DNA from: Bacteroidota bacterium
GTDB lineage: Bacteria > Bacteroidota > Bacteroidia > Bacteroidales > UBA7960
Direction of reading: 5' to 3'
NCBI GenBank assembly: GCA_018335675.1
Contig: JAGXRQ010000052.1
Span: 1-37,505, forward strand
Length of the DNA: 37,505 nt
Under the pieces are notes generated by a model. It was not told the DNA's origin and did not search any database. It was given only the letters and a program-made list of their open reading frames with translations. The position numbers and the translations under genes are program-made. Positions 9,601 through 17,070 of the stretch are shown one piece after another. Within the stretch, counting starts at the first letter, position 1, and every line of letters starts with the position of its first letter.

Positions 9601-10473
9601 TCTATAAACGGTTCCATCCGTTAGTCCGCTTCTTAAGGCTGAGATATTTGCTACATCAACAACAGTTGGAAAGTTGTAAACTGCGGTAGCTACATTACTG
9701 TCGTCCATTCCGGATTTTGCAGCATAAGCCCATAGAGTTGTGTTTGAAGATAGATTTATTGCTGAACTGTATGTTGTCCATGGACCAGTATTGCTTGTTG
9801 TGCTATAATATACAGTTGCTCCGGAAGTTCCGGTTGATATAGATACATTAATTGGAGAATAATAAGTGCCACCCACAAGTGAAAATGCGGGAGTTTCAAC
9901 TTGTTCGCCTCCTCCGGTTATACCATATACATTAACATCGTCAATGGTTATTCTTGTAGCATTAACCGGGCTTGCAGGCACTGAAAGCATAAATCTTACC
10001 CTTACATTTGCAAACTCACCCGTTGCACTTATATTATATGTGTATTCTGCAGCAGCAGTTGTAAGGGTAAATAATGTTTCACCTACATAAGAAGTTCCTC
10101 CATCTGTTGAATATGAAACTCTTACATTGTTTCCTGATGTGTTTAATGCCTTGAAAGTTACTTTTGTAACATTTGCAAGATCAAAATTCATAAAAGTATA
10201 TCCAAGATTTGACGGATTAGCTGTGTAGAAGCGCATCTGCATAGACATACTTCCTGCTATCGGACCTGTTGTAGATGCTGTGCCGTAGTAAGTCCCCCAT
10301 TGTTGTCCGGCAGGACCGTCGTATTTTATAGTAGTGTTGTTATAAACGGTTGCGGCTGTAAAGCCTTCTCCGGCTTCAAATCCTGTAGTGTAGATTACAG
10401 ATTCCTGGGACATAGAAGTGTAAGATAGCAATAAGGCAATTATCATTATTGCCATTCGTAAATGTTTTTTCAT
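6607..10473 (-). CDS. Secreted multidomain endonuclease I with C-terminal dockerin pair
   Basis: A 1288-residue extracellular nuclease. After the signal peptide (about 1-22) come a jelly-roll-like domain (about 25-190), a chitobiase C-terminal-like beta domain (about 190-265) and a DUF5689-like OB-fold region (about 270-465). A repeated cadherin-like unit follows (two copies, near 470-565 and 765-865), flanking another jelly-roll-like region, then an Ig-like domain (about 870-970). The endonuclease I domain (His-Me finger family, about 970-1221) shows NREHSWP, TDLYQLYPSDKWVNARRD, GDFAR-YFYM and the closing Q-NRNPFID motif. These enzymes cut DNA or RNA non-specifically, so a nutrient or biofilm-DNA role is likely. 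The C-terminus (about 1225-1288) is two dockerin type I repeats (GDVNNDG and ADVNNDG calcium loops) instead of a T9SS domain. The gene stands alone with its own terminator. Confidence 0.9.
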   Translation of the reverse strand: MKKHLRMAIMIIALLLSYTSMSQESVIYTTGFEAGEGFTAATVYNNTTIKYDGPAGQQWGTYYGTASTTGPIAGSMSMQMRFYTANPSNLGYTFMNFDLANVTKVTFKALNTSGNNVRVSYSTDGGTSYVGETLFTLTTAAAEYTYNISATGEFANVRVRFMLSVPASPVNATRITIDDVNVYGITGGGEQVETPAFSLVGGTYYSPINVSISTGTSGATVYYSTTSNTGPWTTYSSAINLSSNTTLWAYAAKSGMDDSNVATAVYNFPTVVDVANISALRSGLTDGTVYRLTGQAILTYQQTFRNKKWIQDANAGIEIDDPNPPKITTTYNINDGITGIIGTLNRNNGMLQFQPVADPGAASSTGNTPVIVSRTLASLSEADQGRLVKINDIYFDIMYSGLNYATGTNYTIDDPSGFGTFRTEFYEADYIGLPIPMDIQDIVAIVREFNSVFQITARSLSDFNSLSSDATLTTFSLNGQSVLALPGLLVNNPTTDPGANLSVADFTGFQGVAATTTHTASTFEITRNGSIVSPANYATQPFYDGDIVVVTVTAEDSSVAYYKVTLSQTAGEDTLFAYWNFNDNVPATDTNWGTPILATTGTGQITYTFTQAYTFAGTTINGVVGEVNGGSFCPRGGVGTENNGGYFTIAVPTSGHENIKITYPTRRTSSGFTHHEIQYTTNGTNWINKETFNISTFENNWRDYQIITIDFAGITAVNNNPNFAVRIILSGATADAGNNRIDNIKVVSSTVVADSNANLSAFTVGGLNSLGLSGVVVNDPAADPGAILPVIDFTGFNGIVATTASAGASRTVTKNGIPIAEGNLATQPIIQNDVIVVTVIAENGITTKYYKVTAVLSTGTPEILTSGTLYSFKDVYTGNTSNVQFYYTSATDLISNLTITAPQHFLVSLNCNTGFASSLSLTPNNGEVTSTKVYVRFNPSTTGDKTGNIVHTSNGATTKNVAVAGKGIANQIPAGYYSTATGTENVLLTELHKIIRGHNRVSYASIWTHFEATDTKFNGKVWDNYSDIQCSEPPYEYTFGVHQDTGLPATVEGLYYNREHSWPASWWGGSTTDTMYTDLYQLYPSDKWVNARRDNWPYGKVNSPSWTSQNGGKLGNNAYGTGYTGTAFEPIDEYKGDFARTYFYMVARYNTKVASWASNPNAENVLDGTSYPAFETWALDMLLEWHNNDPVSQKEIERNNAIYGIQGNRNPFIDNPSFANMIWGGPTNLGDVNNDGIVNVLDVVWLISHLNGSTPVNFNYDNADVNNDGFISIADLTYLINMILEITK

Positions 10474-10568
10474 AAAAGAATGTTTTGAGTTATTATATAA
10501 GTTTGAAAATCTTAATTAGCAATTAATGTTAAAAAATTGTGGACTGTAAAGCTAGTGAAATTGTGATT

Positions 10569-10621
10569 ATGTGAGAGGTTAAATTTGAAAAATTATATCA
10601 TAGTGTTACATCCTCTCACAT
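10569..10621. repeat. 10-bp inverted repeat spanning the LuxE-like stop codon
   Basis: ATGTGAGAGG (10569-10578) pairs perfectly with CCTCTCACAT (10612-10621) across a 33-nt loop. One arm is inside the last codons of the LuxE-like gene and the other lies beyond its stop. No T tract follows on the minus strand, so it is a poor classical terminator. It could be a 3' mRNA hairpin or a protein-binding site. Confidence 0.5.
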
Positions 10622-11564
10622 CGCTCGCATCCATTCTGCCTGTGACTTCAAAAGAGCCGTCTTTATAGACTTTTCCCAGGTCATCAGTGGCGATAAATGA
10701 GCAGGAGTTGATATTTGCAAGGTCGATTATGTTTATAGCTCCGGAAGCTTTTGAAGGTAAAATGTTTAAAGGGTCGTAAACATCGCGTATCATAACTTTC
10801 ATCCAAGGTGTACATTCAAATAGTCCATCTCCTTTGCTGTATGCCTGCGAAAGTAACTCTGTCATGCCATATTCCGAGTGAATTTTTTCAACTCCGAAAC
10901 CTTTACATAGTATATCATGTAGTTCTTTTCTGACAAGTTCTTTTCCTCTGCCTTTCATTCCGCCGGTTTCCATAATTATAGCATCAGGTATAGAAACAGT
11001 ATGCGATTTTGCCATTTCAAGAAGGGCAAAACTTACTCCAATTAAAAGGGTTTTTTGTTTGTCAGACTGAAGTTCAAGAAGTTTGTTGGACAATTCTTTA
11101 ATGTTATGAAGATAAAAACCACTGTCTTTATGTCTGCTTTTTTCAATAAGGTTATTTACCATATGAACAAGAGAAGATCCTTCACGCTCGAGGTAGGAGG
11201 GAAGAAGTGCCAATATGCAATAATCTTGAATATTGCCATAGAAATGTTTAAATCCTTCAGAAAAGCTTTTTTCATAAATTTCCAAATCGGTTACAAAATG
11301 CTTTGATGTGTTTGCGCCGGTTGTGCCTGAACTTAAAAAAACAATTTCTTCATTTTTGCCTTCACAAATAATTTTGTGATTTTTAAAAAAACTGATTGGC
11401 ATGAAAGGGATATCTTCAATCTTATTTACAGATTTAGGATTTCGTTTAAGATTATTGCAAAATGTTTGATATAATGAATTGTTATTGTATTGATACTCAA
11501 AAACATTCAACGCATTTTGGTTGAATTCATCGGGGGATGATATTTGGAATATTTTGTTTATCAT
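10593..11564 (-). CDS. LuxE/PaaK-like acyl-protein synthetase (acyltransferase)
   Basis: A 323-residue cytoplasmic protein of the LuxE acyl-protein synthetase group in the ANL adenylating superfamily. It shows the SSGTTG phosphate-binding motif (near residue 78), a METGGMKGRGKE segment and the EYGMTEL motif typical of this superfamily, and ends in GRMDASDVRGC, like Bacteroidota homologues. LuxE proteins activate a fatty acid as acyl-AMP and transfer it to a protein cysteine. No luxCD or luciferase genes are nearby, so the substrate here is unknown; the context suggests lipid or polyketide-like chemistry at most. Its ATG overlaps the gpmI TGA as ATGA, so the two are very probably translationally coupled. 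The C-terminal domain is short compared with full acyl-CoA ligases, as expected for LuxE. Confidence 0.82.
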   Translation of the reverse strand: MINKIFQISSPDEFNQNALNVFEYQYNNNSLYQTFCNNLKRNPKSVNKIEDIPFMPISFFKNHKIICEGKNEEIVFLSSGTTGANTSKHFVTDLEIYEKSFSEGFKHFYGNIQDYCILALLPSYLEREGSSLVHMVNNLIEKSRHKDSGFYLHNIKELSNKLLELQSDKQKTLLIGVSFALLEMAKSHTVSIPDAIIMETGGMKGRGKELVRKELHDILCKGFGVEKIHSEYGMTELLSQAYSKGDGLFECTPWMKVMIRDVYDPLNILPSKASGAINIIDLANINSCSFIATDDLGKVYKDGSFEVTGRMDASDVRGCNTMI

Positions 11565-13081
11565 ACCAACACATTCCCTGTCATATCATTTGGAATATCA
11601 ATTCCCATTATTTTTAATATTGTTGGCGCCAAATCAGATAATCTGCCTGGATTTATTTTTTTATAATCTTTATCAATCAGCCAGCAAGGAACGGGATTCG
11701 TTGAATGAGCGGTATTTGGTGAACCGTCAGAATTAATTGCGAAGTCTGCATTGCCATGGTCTGCTGTTATAAGTATAGAATAATTTTTCTCAATAGCAGC
11801 ATCAACAACTTCTTTCAAACAAGCATCTACGGTTTCAACGGCTTCCTTTATTGCCTCATAAATGCCGGTATGTCCTACCATATCAGCGTTAGCAAAATTG
11901 AGGCAGATGAAATCATGCTTATTGTTATTAATTTCATTAATAACAGCTTCTTTCACTTCGGGAGCACTCATCGCAGGCTGCAAATCGTAAGTTGCAACTT
12001 TTGGAGAAGATACCATTACTCTTTCTTCCAATGGGAATTTATCTTCCCGGCCGCCACTAAAGAAGAAAGTAACATGAGGGTATTTTTCGGTTTCAGCAAT
12101 TCTAAGCTGGGATTTGCCATAAATGGAAAGGATTTCTCCTAATGTGTTTTTAAGGTCATCTTTCTCGTAAATAATTTCCACTTTCTTAAAAGATTCATCA
12201 TACCTTGTCATAGTAACATAATGCAGAGGAATAGTTTTCATGCCATGCTCAGGCATATCTTTCTGAGTGAGTACGGTAGAGATTTCCCTAAGTCTGTCGG
12301 TGCGGAAATTAAAACAAATTACTACATCATCTTCTTCAACTTTTGCCAATGGCTTTCCTGTTGAGTCTGTTATCACTTTAGGTTTAATGAACTCATCAGT
12401 AATATCTTCTGCATAGCTTGATTCCATAGCTTCTTTAGCAGAATTGAATTTTTCACCCTTTCCCTCCAAAAGCATATCATAAGCTATCTTTACTCTTTCC
12501 CATCGCTTGTCTCTGTCCATTGCATAATATCTTCCACAAACAGTGGCAATTTTTCCGGCAGAGTTTTTAAGGTGGTCTTCAAGTTCTTTAATAAATCCCA
12601 GTCCGCTTCTTGGGTCTGTATCCCTGCCATCAGTAAATGCATGTATGAATAAATCTTCAAAGCCATGTTTTTTAGCGGCATCGCAGATTCCAAAAAGGTG
12701 ATCCATAGCAGAATGCACGCCTCCGTTTGATACTAGTCCGAATAGATGCACTTTTTTAGAGTTTGCATTGGCGTAGTTAAAAGCTTTATTTAAGACCGGA
12801 TTTTCGAAAAAAGAGCCGTCTTTAATGGCCAGACTAATTCTAACCAAATCCTGATAAACAATTCTTCCTGCGCCAATATTGAGATGTCCCACTTCAGAGT
12901 TTCCCATTTGACCTTCAGGTAAGCCAACATCTTCCCCAGAAGTAAGAATAGTAGTATTAGCAGCTGTTTTATATAAGCTTTTAGTAAAAGGCACATTTGC
13001 ATTATAAATAATGTCAGAATTATCATGCCTTCCTTCGCCCCATCCATCAAGTATTACCAGTAAAAATTTCTTGTTCATCAT
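11561..13081 (-). CDS. gpmI: 2,3-bisphosphoglycerate-independent phosphoglycerate mutase
   Basis: Interconverts 3- and 2-phosphoglycerate in glycolysis and gluconeogenesis, using two metal ions and a phosphoserine intermediate. The 506 residues match the usual family length of about 510. Visible motifs are the N-terminal DGWG metal site, the catalytic serine in MGNSEVGHLNIGAGR, the substrate loop GGVHSAMDHL, TDGRDTDP, and the C-terminal metal motif TADHGNAD followed by AHSTNPVP. It starts at MMNKKF; either ATG is possible. Its 3' end overlaps the LuxE-like gene by 4 bases. The 5' side faces a 7-bp tandem array that begins about 80 bp upstream of the start, where promoter elements would be expected unless it is transcribed with the upstream ABC genes. 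Confidence 0.97.
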   Translation of the reverse strand: MMNKKFLLVILDGWGEGRHDNSDIIYNANVPFTKSLYKTAANTTILTSGEDVGLPEGQMGNSEVGHLNIGAGRIVYQDLVRISLAIKDGSFFENPVLNKAFNYANANSKKVHLFGLVSNGGVHSAMDHLFGICDAAKKHGFEDLFIHAFTDGRDTDPRSGLGFIKELEDHLKNSAGKIATVCGRYYAMDRDKRWERVKIAYDMLLEGKGEKFNSAKEAMESSYAEDITDEFIKPKVITDSTGKPLAKVEEDDVVICFNFRTDRLREISTVLTQKDMPEHGMKTIPLHYVTMTRYDESFKKVEIIYEKDDLKNTLGEILSIYGKSQLRIAETEKYPHVTFFFSGGREDKFPLEERVMVSSPKVATYDLQPAMSAPEVKEAVINEINNNKHDFICLNFANADMVGHTGIYEAIKEAVETVDACLKEVVDAAIEKNYSILITADHGNADFAINSDGSPNTAHSTNPVPCWLIDKDYKKINPGRLSDLAPTILKIMGIDIPNDMTGNVLV

Positions 13082-13160
13082 ATTATTATCATTTGTAAGT
13101 TCTTGTAAATCAAAAGCTAATATGTAATCATATTATTCTCTTCTCTTCTCTTTCCTTATA

Positions 13161-13250
13161 CCCTATACCCTATACCCTATACCCTATACCCTATACCCTA
13201 TACCCTATACCCTATACCCTATACCCTATACCCTTATACCCTATCCCCTA
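13161..13250. repeat. (CCCTATA)n heptamer tandem array
   Basis: Ten perfect consecutive CCCTATA units run from 13161 to 13230. Three degenerate units follow up to 13250: one 8-bp unit with an extra T, one ending in C, and one partial. On the minus strand the array reads TATAGGG repeatedly and starts at the stop codon TAG of the MacB-like permease (13248-13250). The rest of this intergenic gap (13082-13160) is AT- and pyrimidine-rich with no recognised element. The perfect units suggest recent or ongoing copy-number change. Confidence 0.97.
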
Positions 13251-14498
13251 ATTATTAGCCCTTATCGCCTCCACCGGATCTAAATTTGCGGCAGAATACG
13301 CCGGCAAAAATCCCGATACTATTCCTATAATAGCAGAAACATTTAATCCGAGTAAAATGTTTGACCATGTTAAAACAAAACTAAGGTCGAATGCACTGGA
13401 GATTATCCAGGTAATTAAGAAAACAATTATAAGTCCTAATGCACCACCAATTATACTTAGTAAAACAGATTCAGCAAGAAATTGTATAAGAATAAAAATT
13501 TTCTTAGCACCCAAAGCTTTTTGTAAGCCAATTATAGAAGTTCTTTCTTTCACAGAAACGAACATAATATTGGCTATTCCAAACCCACCAACCAAAATTG
13601 AGAACCCACCAATAATCCAACCTGCTAATGTTAATATTTTAAAAAGTCCGTCAAATCCACTGGTTAGAAGGCTAACTTCATTAAGGGCAAAGTTATCATC
13701 TGCAGCAGGTTTAATTTTCCTAACAGATCTCATTATTCCGTTAAGTTCGCTTTTCATCTGATCAGTCGAAACTCCCTCTTTTCCTTTAACCATTATGTAT
13801 GGATTGTTTCTTTCATTATTAACATCAACAAAAGAGGCAAGATAGCTCACAGGCACAAGGGCTAGTTTGTCGTTGGAGTCTCCCATCATGTTGGTGCCTT
13901 CTTTTTCAAAAACACCAATTATTTCAGCCCTGCGACCAAAGAACTTTATGTATTTACCAATTGGGTCTGTGCCTTGAAATAAGTTCTCTGCAATGTCATT
14001 ACCTATAACCACCACATTTCTGCCTCCTGCAAATTCAACAGGAGAAATAAAGCGGCCTTTCTGAAGTTTAAAAGATCTGACCTTTTCATAGTCACTGGAT
14101 ACACCTAGAATATTTGTATTTGCAATATTAGCATTTTGATATTCAATAGTTCTTGTAACAGTAGAGAAGAAAACAGCTGCTTCGGCAATTGTTGCCCTTC
14201 TCATAATTTCATCAACTTCTTGGAATTTAGGAACAGGTCTGTTTAAATATGTCCACCATGGATAATCTCCACCAAAAGCCCATGACCATTTCTGAACAAA
14301 AACAATATTATCGCCCAATGAAGCAATGCTAGAACGAATCTGCCTTTCCATTGAATCTACAACAGAAAAAACAGTTATAATTGCAAATATCCCAATTGTA
14401 ATACCTAAGAGAGTTAATATAGTTCTAAGCTTATTTGCAACTATTGCGGTAAAGGCAAAAATTACACTTTCTTTGAGCAGCTTAATAAAAAGAATCAT
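13248..14498 (-). CDS. MacB/FtsX-type ABC transporter permease
   Basis: A 416-residue inner-membrane subunit. It has one N-terminal transmembrane helix (about 20-45), a large periplasmic MacB-PCD domain (about 46-270, with FxxxDPIGKYIKF and GRFISPVEF elements) and three C-terminal helices forming the FtsX domain (about 285-405, ending in GFLPAYSAANLDPVEAIRAN). That ending is characteristic of MacB-type permeases, which act as mechanotransmitters in efflux or lipoprotein-type systems. The usual partner ATPase is not fused or encoded immediately next to it; the nearest is the MlaF-like ATPase, 43 bp upstream on the same strand. The stop codon forms the edge of the 7-bp tandem array. Confidence 0.92.
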   Translation of the reverse strand: MILFIKLLKESVIFAFTAIVANKLRTILTLLGITIGIFAIITVFSVVDSMERQIRSSIASLGDNIVFVQKWSWAFGGDYPWWTYLNRPVPKFQEVDEIMRRATIAEAAVFFSTVTRTIEYQNANIANTNILGVSSDYEKVRSFKLQKGRFISPVEFAGGRNVVVIGNDIAENLFQGTDPIGKYIKFFGRRAEIIGVFEKEGTNMMGDSNDKLALVPVSYLASFVDVNNERNNPYIMVKGKEGVSTDQMKSELNGIMRSVRKIKPAADDNFALNEVSLLTSGFDGLFKILTLAGWIIGGFSILVGGFGIANIMFVSVKERTSIIGLQKALGAKKIFILIQFLAESVLLSIIGGALGLIIVFLITWIISSAFDLSFVLTWSNILLGLNVSAIIGIVSGFLPAYSAANLDPVEAIRANN

Positions 14499-14541
14499 TA
14501 TAGTGTTGTTTGGGAAGTAATATCTTTATAAAGTCAAACGA

Positions 14542-15294
14542 CTAGCTTTCTTTTTTCAATTTTCTCATTAATTCTGATGCATAAATAAAATTGTTGAGCT
14601 CTTTATTGTCAGTTTCAAGTATAGCATTTCTATCTCCTTCCCACCATAATTCTCCCAGGTGGATAAAGGCAACTTTATCTCCAATTTCCATAACTGAATT
14701 CATGTCATGAGTATTGATAATGGTTGTCATATTATACTCTTTTGTAATTTCACTAATCAGATTATCAATAACGATAGCAGTTTTAGGGTCTAGGCCGGAG
14801 TTTGGTTCATCGCAAAAAAGATATTCCGGATTATTTGCAATAGCTCTTGCGATAGCAACTCTTTTTTTCATTCCACCACTAAGTTCTGCCGGAAATAGTT
14901 TGTTTACATTTTCAAGGTTTACTCTTTTTAAACAAAAGTTAGCTCTTTCAATTTTTTCATCTTTTGTCATGTTGGTAAACATATCCAACGGGAAAATAAT
15001 ATTTTCTTCAACATTTAAACTGTCGAACAAAGCTCCGCCCTGAAACAACATTCCTAGGTTTTTTCTAATTACTTTTCTTTCAGAAAAAGATAAATTGGCG
15101 AAATCGAGATCGTCATACAGTATTTGGCCTTTGTCTGCTTCAACCAATCCTACCAGGCATTTCATTAAAACAGTTTTGCCGCTTCCGCTTTGCCCTATCA
15201 CAAGATTTGTTTTGCCTTTTTCAAATGTTACAGAAACATTTTTCAAAACACTATTACCCTCAAAGGATTTATACAAATTTTTTACTGAAATCAT
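14542..15294 (-). CDS. mlaF: MlaF-like ABC transporter ATP-binding protein
   Basis: A 250-residue cytoplasmic ATPase that would power an MlaE permease in phospholipid transport between the membranes. It shows Walker A GQSGSGKT (near residue 34), signature LSGGMKKRVAIARAI, Walker B YLFCDEPNSGLDP and the switch histidine in INTHDM. The signature and the short D-loop context are typical of the MlaF/Mkl group. Its ATG overlaps the MlaE stop as ATGA, so the pair is coupled. No MCE-domain (MlaD) gene is present in the window. It could also serve the MacB-like permease downstream, which lacks its own ATPase. The symbol rests on family assignment, not on a proven pathway. Confidence 0.88.
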   Translation of the reverse strand: MISVKNLYKSFEGNSVLKNVSVTFEKGKTNLVIGQSGSGKTVLMKCLVGLVEADKGQILYDDLDFANLSFSERKVIRKNLGMLFQGGALFDSLNVEENIIFPLDMFTNMTKDEKIERANFCLKRVNLENVNKLFPAELSGGMKKRVAIARAIANNPEYLFCDEPNSGLDPKTAIVIDNLISEITKEYNMTTIINTHDMNSVMEIGDKVAFIHLGELWWEGDRNAILETDNKELNNFIYASELMRKLKKES

Positions 15295-16031
15295 GCCAAC
15301 AGAATTTGAGTAAGAATTAAGTTGAACAAAATAATGAATATACTGCTGAATACAACAGCTTTTGTACTGGATTGTCCTACTTCAAGTGCTCCTCCCTTTG
15401 TATTATATCCAAAATATCCTGAAATTGTGGCAATCAAAAAGGCAAAAACTATAGTTTTAATCAAAGCATAAGTAATGTCATAAAAAGAGAATTCAAGCAA
15501 TATTCCTATAATGTAGTGTGCTTCAGGAAGAATTCCTCCGAAAACTGCAGCAAACCAACCCCCAAGAATTCCTAGAAGCATACTTATTATAATTAAAACA
15601 GGGTTTATAATCATAGATGCTACAACCTTTGGCAGAATCAAATATCCGGCAGAATTTATACCCATAATTTCCAGAGCATCTACTTGTTCTGTAACTCTCA
15701 TGGTGCCTATTTCTGAAGATATCCTACTTCCTACTTTTCCTGCTAAAACAAGACTAATAATAGTAGGAGAAAACTCAAGAATGATAGATTGCCGCGTTGT
15801 ATAGCCAACAGCATAAACAGGCATAAAAGGGTTGTCGATGTTAAATACTGTTTGAATAGTTACAACAGCACCCATAAAAACAGAAATAATTGCAACAATT
15901 CCAATGCTTTTAAGTCCAAGATTATCCATCTCAACGATAATCTGCCGCATATAAATTGAAGCTTTTTCAGGCCTTTTAAATACTTTGGCCATTAAAACAA
16001 AGTAACTTCCAAAATGATAAAAGAGATTCAT
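15291..16031 (-). CDS. mlaE: MlaE-family ABC transporter permease
   Basis: A 246-residue inner-membrane protein with an N-terminal amphipathic segment and about five transmembrane helices. Conserved MlaE features are GAVVTIQT, the LVLAGKVGSRISSEIGTMRVTEQ core with the following VDALEIMGI, and FGYNTKGGALEVG near the C-terminus. In Gram-negative bacteria MlaE and MlaF form the inner-membrane engine of a phospholipid transporter that maintains outer-membrane asymmetry. It is the first gene of the minus-strand ABC block. The 202-bp divergent region to the small lipoprotein gene must contain its promoter, but I see no convincing -7 box on this strand. Confidence 0.93.
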   Translation of the reverse strand: MNLFYHFGSYFVLMAKVFKRPEKASIYMRQIIVEMDNLGLKSIGIVAIISVFMGAVVTIQTVFNIDNPFMPVYAVGYTTRQSIILEFSPTIISLVLAGKVGSRISSEIGTMRVTEQVDALEIMGINSAGYLILPKVVASMIINPVLIIISMLLGILGGWFAAVFGGILPEAHYIIGILLEFSFYDITYALIKTIVFAFLIATISGYFGYNTKGGALEVGQSSTKAVVFSSIFIILFNLILTQILLA

Positions 16032-16209
16032 ACAACCTATGTTGATATTAAAGCTTAAAGAATTTGTGCGAATTTAGTCATATAATTTGGAATTTTGAAA
16101 ATGATATTTGTATAATTTATTAAATCATAAGCATATTATATGACCATTTGCGCAATTTTATGAGAATTAAAAAGTGAAATAAAATCTAAGTTTTATGCGT
16201 TGTTTTTTA

Positions 16210-16217
16210 TACTTTTG
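16210..16217 (+). promoter_or_regulatory. Candidate Bacteroidota -7 promoter box
   Basis: TACTTTTG matches the TAnnTTTG consensus used by the Bacteroidota primary sigma factor. It lies 16 bases before the lipoprotein start codon, giving a short leader. No good -33 TTTG is found at 19-bp spacing, so support is moderate at best. Confidence 0.35.
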
Positions 16218-16233
16218 AATAAACAATTCTACT

Positions 16234-16437
16234 ATGTTAAAAAGAATTAAAGATACAGGATTTACAATAATTATTTGTTCTTTCGTATTGTTGATGTTTG
16301 TATTAACTTCATGTTCTGTAAAAAAGAATAGTAAGAAATGTAATTGTCCGTCATGGGGTTATAATATTGAAGAAATTGACACAAATAATGATGTATTAAC
16401 TGATTATAGCATTGAATCATCTTCAGAAACTATATAA
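16234..16437 (+). CDS. Small lipoprotein
   Basis: A 67-residue protein with a basic N-terminus, a hydrophobic stretch and a lipobox LTSC placing the lipidated cysteine at residue 27. The mature part is only about 40 residues, Lys-rich at first, with a CNCPSWG motif, then acidic. I recognise no function; small lipoproteins with such a C-x-C-P motif occur in Bacteroidota. The 3' end overlaps the SprT-like gene by 26 bases, and the four plus-strand genes from here to the S46 peptidase are closely spaced, so they are probably cotranscribed. Confidence 0.75.
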   Translation: MLKRIKDTGFTIIICSFVLLMFVLTSCSVKKNSKKCNCPSWGYNIEEIDTNNDVLTDYSIESSSETI

Positions 16438-17053
16438 GCATTTGCCTACCGAGGCCGTTGAGGTTGTTTTTAAGTTTATCAATGACTTTAATATCACTCT
16501 TCGCATTACATCATCACGTAAAACAAAGTTAGGCGATTATATGCCTCCGCATAAGAATTCAAAATCTCATAAAATTTCAGTTAATGGGAATCTACCTCCT
16601 GATTTTTTTCTTGTTGTATTTATTCATGAACTTGCACATTTAATGGTGTGGCACAATTTTAAAAGGGCGGCAAGCCCTCATGGTAAAGAGTGGAAAGCAT
16701 TTTATGGCGAGCTTATTCGAGATTTTCTTAATAACAAATGTTTTAATGAAGAAATGAATGAGTTATTGTACAAATTTTCTTTTAAGCCGAAAGCTACATT
16801 TGCGAGCGACCATAACTTGTGGAAATATCTGAAGAAAATTAGTCAGCCCGAAAGCAACAATATTTATATTGGAGATTTACCGGAAGGTGCTATGTTTACT
16901 ATTCCTTCAGGAAGGCTATTTCAAAAAGAAGCCAAAATTAGAACAAGATATAGATGTAAATGTGTTAAAACAAAACGATGGTTTCTATTTCATCCACTTG
17001 CTGAAATTTATCCTTTGTCGGTAATGGAAAATCAATTATGTTTGGTGAGTTAA
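16412..17053 (+). CDS. SprT-like zinc metalloprotein
   Basis: A 213-residue protein with a SprT-like domain. The zinc motif HELAH (His72, Glu73, His76) is followed by the SPHGKEW motif that supplies the third ligand in this family. A C-terminal CKCVKTKRW segment may be a reduced zinc ribbon. The eukaryotic relative Spartan cleaves DNA-protein crosslinks; the bacterial role is poorly defined, so a DNA-repair protease is only a possibility. The start codon is TTG (16412-16414) inside the end of the lipoprotein gene. No ATG occurs before the conserved GDYMPPHK region, so the TTG is the best choice. There is a 17-bp gap to manC. Confidence 0.85.
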   Translation: MNHLQKLYKHLPTEAVEVVFKFINDFNITLRITSSRKTKLGDYMPPHKNSKSHKISVNGNLPPDFFLVVFIHELAHLMVWHNFKRAASPHGKEWKAFYGELIRDFLNNKCFNEEMNELLYKFSFKPKATFASDHNLWKYLKKISQPESNNIYIGDLPEGAMFTIPSGRLFQKEAKIRTRYRCKCVKTKRWFLFHPLAEIYPLSVMENQLCLVS

Positions 17054-17070
17054 ATTAAACTATAAATACC

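Noticed and set aside
6607-10473. Cellulosome component
   Set aside because: Dockerins alone do not show this. No cohesin or scaffoldin is in the window, and Bacteroidota use dockerins outside cellulosomes.
10593-11564. Bioluminescence locus
   Set aside because: Only a LuxE-like protein is present. There are no luxAB, luxC or luxD genes, and LuxE-like proteins are common in non-luminous Bacteroidota.
13161-13250. Telomere-like TATAGGG repeat as a sign of a linear replicon end or eukaryotic DNA
   Set aside because: The array is internal, between two normal bacterial genes on the same strand, and is too short. Heptamer period and position fit the other intergenic arrays better.
13161-13250. 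CRISPR array
   Set aside because: Units are 7 bp with no spacers, and no cas genes are present.
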